The position numbers were made by a program, and so were the translations under genes. 9,309 nucleotides of DNA from Acidobacteriaceae bacterium (GTDB lineage Bacteria > Acidobacteriota > Terriglobia > Terriglobales > Acidobacteriaceae), in contig JASHTU010000432.1 of the NCBI GenBank assembly GCA_030040395.1, positions 1-9,309 of the forward strand, written 5' to 3'. Positions 6,755-9,309 of the stretch are shown in pieces. Under the pieces are notes generated by a model. That model had not been told where the DNA came from and did not search any database. It worked only from the letters and a program-made list of their open reading frames with translations. The first letter of the stretch is position 1, and the number at the start of each line of letters is the position of its first letter.

Positions 6755-6782
6755 GGCAGCTGGCCTCTAGCCGCTAGCTGCC
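6755..6782 (+). terminator. Strong hairpin after greA
   Basis: GGCAGCTGGC (6755-6764) pairs with GCTAGCTGCC (6773-6782) over 10 bp with one G-T pair and an 8-nt loop. It begins 13 bp after the greA stop codon. No T-run follows, so it may stabilise the 3' end or act as a weak terminator before the next gene. Confidence 0.45.
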
Positions 6783-6813
6783 AACCATATTGGCGATCAG
6801 GCAATGAACTCGG

Positions 6814-6861
6814 TTCTAGCGGGGAGGCTAGAAGCTAGAAACTAGGAGCTGGAAGCTTCAA
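6814..6861 (+). repeat. CTAG-rich heptamer tandem repeat at a ribosome site
   Basis: The units GCTAGAA (6827-6833), GCTAGAA (6834-6840), ACTAGGA (6841-6847), GCTGGAA (6848-6854) and a decayed GCTTCAA (6855-6861) run in register up to the ATG of the next gene. TTCTAGC at 6814-6820 is the exact complement of the first unit and forms a 7-bp stem with loop GGGGAG. The repeat supplies the purine-rich ribosome site (AGGAG at 6844-6848, GGAAG at 6851-6855). Confidence 0.7.
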
Positions 6862-7487
6862 TGACCTGGACCAGCGCATTCGGGCGCGGCTGCGGGTGGC
6901 TGCTCGACCGCATTGTGTATGGGCTGGCGCTCACCCGCATCTCCCCCAACGTGCTTACGTTTCTCGGCCTGGTGATCAATATTGCCGCCGCGGTTCTTTT
7001 CGGCCACGCCAACGCCACCAATGCCGACCGCATGTTTTTCTTTGCCGGTCTCGTGATCTTCGCCGCCGGCATCTTTGACATGGTGGACGGCCGGGTGGCG
7101 CGCCGCACCAACCAGGTGACGGTCTTCGGCTCGTACTTCGACTCGGTCATCGACCGCTATTCGGACGTGGTGCTCTTTTTCGGATTGCTGGTCTATTACG
7201 GCCGCATCAACCGGTTCCGCTACGTGGTGCTGGTGGCCTTCGTGATGGTCGCCTCGCTCATGGTCAGTTACACGCGCGCCCGCGCCGAGGCGCTCATCGG
7301 CCAGTGCAAAGTGGGATTCATGGAGCGGCCGGAGCGCATCGTGCTCATCCTGCTGGGCGCCTTGTTCAACCACTGGGGCGCGATGGCTCCGGTGCTGTGG
7401 GTGCTGGCCGTGCTCTCCACCATTACGATCGTGCACCGCATCACCTACACCTACCAGAACACCAAGCACCTCGCGCCGCTGGCGTAG
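6861..7487 (+). CDS. CDP-alcohol phosphatidyltransferase (PgsA-like)
   Basis: This integral membrane enzyme of 208 aa belongs to the family that moves a phosphatidyl group from CDP-diacylglycerol to an alcohol such as glycerol phosphate or inositol phosphate. The complete signature is present: Asp73-x2-Asp76-Gly77-x2-Ala80-Arg81-x8-Gly90-x3-Asp94-x3-Asp98, which supplies the metal-binding aspartates and the putative base Asp98. Five or six hydrophobic segments can be seen, for example at about 31-50, 57-72, 102-113, 120-135 and 160-185. SYTRARAE after the signature is common in inositol- and glycerol-phosphate-type members. The acceptor alcohol cannot be assigned from this sequence alone. The start codon follows directly on a heptamer repeat that provides the ribosome site, so expression could vary with repeat number. 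The gene lies 119 bp after greA in the same direction. Confidence 0.9.
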   Translation: MTWTSAFGRGCGWLLDRIVYGLALTRISPNVLTFLGLVINIAAAVLFGHANATNADRMFFFAGLVIFAAGIFDMVDGRVARRTNQVTVFGSYFDSVIDRYSDVVLFFGLLVYYGRINRFRYVVLVAFVMVASLMVSYTRARAEALIGQCKVGFMERPERIVLILLGALFNHWGAMAPVLWVLAVLSTITIVHRITYTYQNTKHLAPLA

Positions 7488-7490
7488 CGC

Positions 7491-7538
7491 GGCCGACTCG
7501 TCGGTCAAGTTCTCTGCCCACCCTGGCTCGGAGCGAGC
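7491..7538 (+). terminator. Two small hairpins after the phosphatidyltransferase gene
   Basis: GGCCGA-CTCG-TCGGTC (7491-7506) and GCTCG-GAG-CGAGC (7526-7538) follow the stop codon at 7485-7487. Neither has a T-tract. They mark the end of the housekeeping genes and precede the ATPase module, but termination is only a guess. Confidence 0.25.
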
Positions 7539-7606
7539 GTCGCAGACCGCCGCTTTCTCAGTTGGTTGGGATAAAGTGATACGGTAGTGGCAGATTCCGG
7601 TCAGAA

Positions 7607-7612
7607 AGGAGG
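7607..7612 (+). promoter_or_regulatory. Ribosome binding site AGGAGG
   Basis: A perfect AGGAGG lies 7 nt before ATG7620. It selects this start over the in-frame GTG at 7587 and is the strongest ribosome site in the window. Confidence 0.85.
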
Positions 7613-7619
7613 AGCACCC

Positions 7620-8837
7620 ATGGCCCAGCACCCGTTTCTCAAGTCGATCCGCCCCGTGAATCTGCTCTCCTTCGGACCCAACACGGAAGAGATAGAGCTG
7701 CGGCCGCTGAACATCCTGATCGGGCCGAACGGGTCGGGCAAGTCGAATTTTGTTGAAATCGTTGGCCTCCTAAAGGAGCTTCCGGACAAGGATCCATGGT
7801 CCACGATTGTCAGAACAGGGGGCGTTGACGAGTGGTTATGGAAAGGCGGGCGAAGAGATGACTCGACTGCTGCCAGTCCCTCGATCATGGTCACCTTCGA
7901 TCCCCCTGAGCCTGGCGGTCCACCGAACTATTATGAAATTCGCCTTGTCAAGCACGCACCGACATATTCCTTGCACGTATTCTCCGAGACACTCGGGCAG
8001 ATCGATCCCGAAACAAATCAAAGAAAGCCGTTTTTCGTGCATAGGACCCACGACTCGCCTGATTCTGCGACCGTTCGTTCAAGCGTATCGCATTTCTCGA
8101 TCTCGAAGGCTAAGGCGCTCGACGTCCGCCTCCCCATACTTTCCCAACTCGTGGACGTTTTCAATTACCCGGAGCTTTACTATTTCGAACAGAAAATATC
8201 CCGCTTTGCACTTTACCGGGACTGGGTATTTGGGGTGGACGCTGAGCCCCGCGATCCGCAATCCGCAGGCGAGCGCACCATTTTCCTTGAAGAGGACCAC
8301 CGAAATCTTGCGCATATGCTGAATGCGCTCCGAACAGGAGACAATTTCGGTCTGCGCGATAGGTTCAGGGACCTCCTTTCGAGGTTCTATGATGGTGCAG
8401 AAGACGTTGAGATCGAGCTATTAGGCGGGCGCATCTCGCTTCGTTTGCGTGAGGAATCGGGTGTATCCACTCCGGCCAGCCGCCTTTCGGACGGAACGTT
8501 GAGGTGGCTTTCTTTGCTGGTAATTCTGCTTAATCCAACACCTCCGCCGCTCACCTGTATCGAAGAGCCGGAACTAGGGCTTCATCCGGATGCGATCCAT
8601 ACGCTTGCCGATCTATTGCGCGAAGCATCCACTCGCACCCAGCTCATCGTCACGACGCATTCCGATGCGCTCGTCGATGCTTTCTCCGACGATCCGGAAG
8701 CAGTCTGCGTCTGTGAAAAGGTTGAAGGGTCTACGGTGATCCGGCGGCTGGATAAAGAGCGATTGACGGTTTGGCTCAAGGATTATTCGCTTGGACACCT
8801 TTGGATGAGTGGCGAGATTGGGGGAAATCGCTGGTGA
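7620..8837 (+). CDS. AAA family ATPase (AAA_21, ABC/OLD-like), partner of DUF4276
   Basis: This is a cytoplasmic ATPase of 405 aa with an SMC/RecF/OLD-type head. Walker A is GPNGSGKS at residues 35-42. An ABC-signature-like SRLSDGT ends at residue 293. Walker B is TCIEEPELGLHP, with the catalytic Glu at 315-316. The switch histidine is in TTHSD (His347). The region between Walker A and the signature (about 60-285) is the variable insert. There is no coiled coil of SMC length and no TOPRIM nuclease domain at the C-terminus, unlike one-piece OLD proteins. The end, LGHLWMSGEIGGNRW, is characteristic of members paired with DUF4276. The next gene starts inside the stop codon (GTGA). The pair plausibly forms a split ATPase-effector system. 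Codons look more AT-rich than in the flanking housekeeping genes, which hints at horizontal acquisition. Function in defence is inferred, not shown. Confidence 0.88.
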   Translation: MAQHPFLKSIRPVNLLSFGPNTEEIELRPLNILIGPNGSGKSNFVEIVGLLKELPDKDPWSTIVRTGGVDEWLWKGGRRDDSTAASPSIMVTFDPPEPGGPPNYYEIRLVKHAPTYSLHVFSETLGQIDPETNQRKPFFVHRTHDSPDSATVRSSVSHFSISKAKALDVRLPILSQLVDVFNYPELYYFEQKISRFALYRDWVFGVDAEPRDPQSAGERTIFLEEDHRNLAHMLNALRTGDNFGLRDRFRDLLSRFYDGAEDVEIELLGGRISLRLREESGVSTPASRLSDGTLRWLSLLVILLNPTPPPLTCIEEPELGLHPDAIHTLADLLREASTRTQLIVTTHSDALVDAFSDDPEAVCVCEKVEGSTVIRRLDKERLTVWLKDYSLGHLWMSGEIGGNRW

Positions 8838-9309
8838 GCGTGCGCGCGTACGTTGAGGGTGGAGGCTACAACAAGGACACGCTCAAGCGGTGCAACGAGG
8901 GATTTGCCCGCTATTGCGCAAAGCTGGCTCCTTCAAACCGCAGGCCTGGCATCGTTGCCTGCGGCGGGCGTCGGCAGGCGTTCGATCGCTTTTGCACCGC
9001 CATTCAAAACGGCAAACCCGGCGAAACCTTCGTCCTCCTTGTTGACTCGGAGGGTCGGGTCGGTGCCGGTTCACCCTCCCAGCACCTTCACGCCCGCGAC
9101 GGCTGGGACTTCCCCCCGCTCAACCATCATCAGGTGTTCTTGATGGTTCAGGCCATGGAAGCTTGGTTTCTCGCCGATCGTGACGCGCTGGCTGAGTTCT
9201 ACGGCCAGGGGTTTCTCGCCAGGAGCCTTCCCGGCACTCCAACGGACATCGAGGCCGTTTCCAAAGGCGATCTGGAGCCGAGGTTGGCCCATGCCTCGAA
9301 ACCGACTCA
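8834..9309 (+). CDS. DUF4276 family protein, partial (runs off the right edge)
   Basis: The first 158 codons are visible, with no stop before the window ends. GTG8834 overlaps the ATPase stop as GTGA, and GGGGGA (8820-8825) lies 8 nt upstream, so the two proteins are translationally coupled. The N-terminus reads VRAYVEGGGYN with a conserved Glu8. A core strand VLLVDSEG follows with Asp71 and Glu73, then QHLHARDGW and LMVQAMEAWFLADRDAL, where Glu109 and the Trp are conserved in DUF4276. The order of an early Glu followed by a hydrophobic strand ending in acidic residues recalls a TOPRIM-like metal site, so a nuclease or nucleotide-acting role is plausible but unproven. The family commonly lies directly after an AAA_21 ATPase, as here. 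The C-terminal part must be read in the adjoining sequence. Confidence 0.85.
   Translation, partial: MSVRAYVEGGGYNKDTLKRCNEGFARYCAKLAPSNRRPGIVACGGRRQAFDRFCTAIQNGKPGETFVLLVDSEGRVGAGSPSQHLHARDGWDFPPLNHHQVFLMVQAMEAWFLADRDALAEFYGQGFLARSLPGTPTDIEAVSKGDLEPRLAHASKPT

Noticed and set aside
6842..7631. Minus-strand frames opposite the phosphatidyltransferase gene
   Set aside because: They are His/Glu/Arg-rich shadows of a gene whose complete catalytic signature is on the plus strand.
1..9309. CRISPR arrays, insertion sequences, riboswitches and rRNA
   Set aside because: No regularly spaced repeats, transposase frames, terminal inverted repeats of an insertion sequence or conserved aptamer cores were found.

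Overview
The window looks like chromosomal DNA of a GC-rich Gram-negative bacterium, most likely an acidobacterium. This is inferred from the style of GreA, from the c-type cytochrome embedded in a PQQ dehydrogenase, from outer-membrane lipoprotein and MltG genes, and from short heptamer tandem repeats between genes. No rRNA gene or marker is present to prove the taxonomy.

Layout: (1) Bases 1-872 hold no convincing protein gene. They contain the 3' half of a tRNA-Cys gene (277-326) without its 5' half, the usual scar of an element integrated into a tRNA. (2) 873-3152 (+) is an exported quinoprotein dehydrogenase with an internal haem c domain. (3) 3153-3570 is a convergent intergenic region with several inverted repeats and no gene. 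(4) 3571-5501 (-) is a two-gene operon, mltG (peptidoglycan endolytic transglycosylase) and a LolA/LolB-like lipoprotein, joined by an ATGA overlap. (5) 5651-7487 (+) carries housekeeping genes: ruvX (YqgF), greA and a CDP-alcohol phosphatidyltransferase. The gaps between them contain heptamer repeats, a duplicated TATAAT box and CTAG-rich hairpins. (6) 7620 to the end (+) is a two-gene module: an ABC/OLD-type AAA ATPase and, with a GTGA overlap, a DUF4276 protein cut by the window edge.

The core genes serve envelope biogenesis (MltG, lipoprotein, phospholipid synthesis), information processing (RuvX, GreA) and periplasmic oxidation (quinoprotein). The part most likely to be an accessory or defence system is the ATPase-DUF4276 pair at the right edge. 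Its organisation resembles other two-gene ATPase plus TOPRIM-like effector systems, but that function is an inference.
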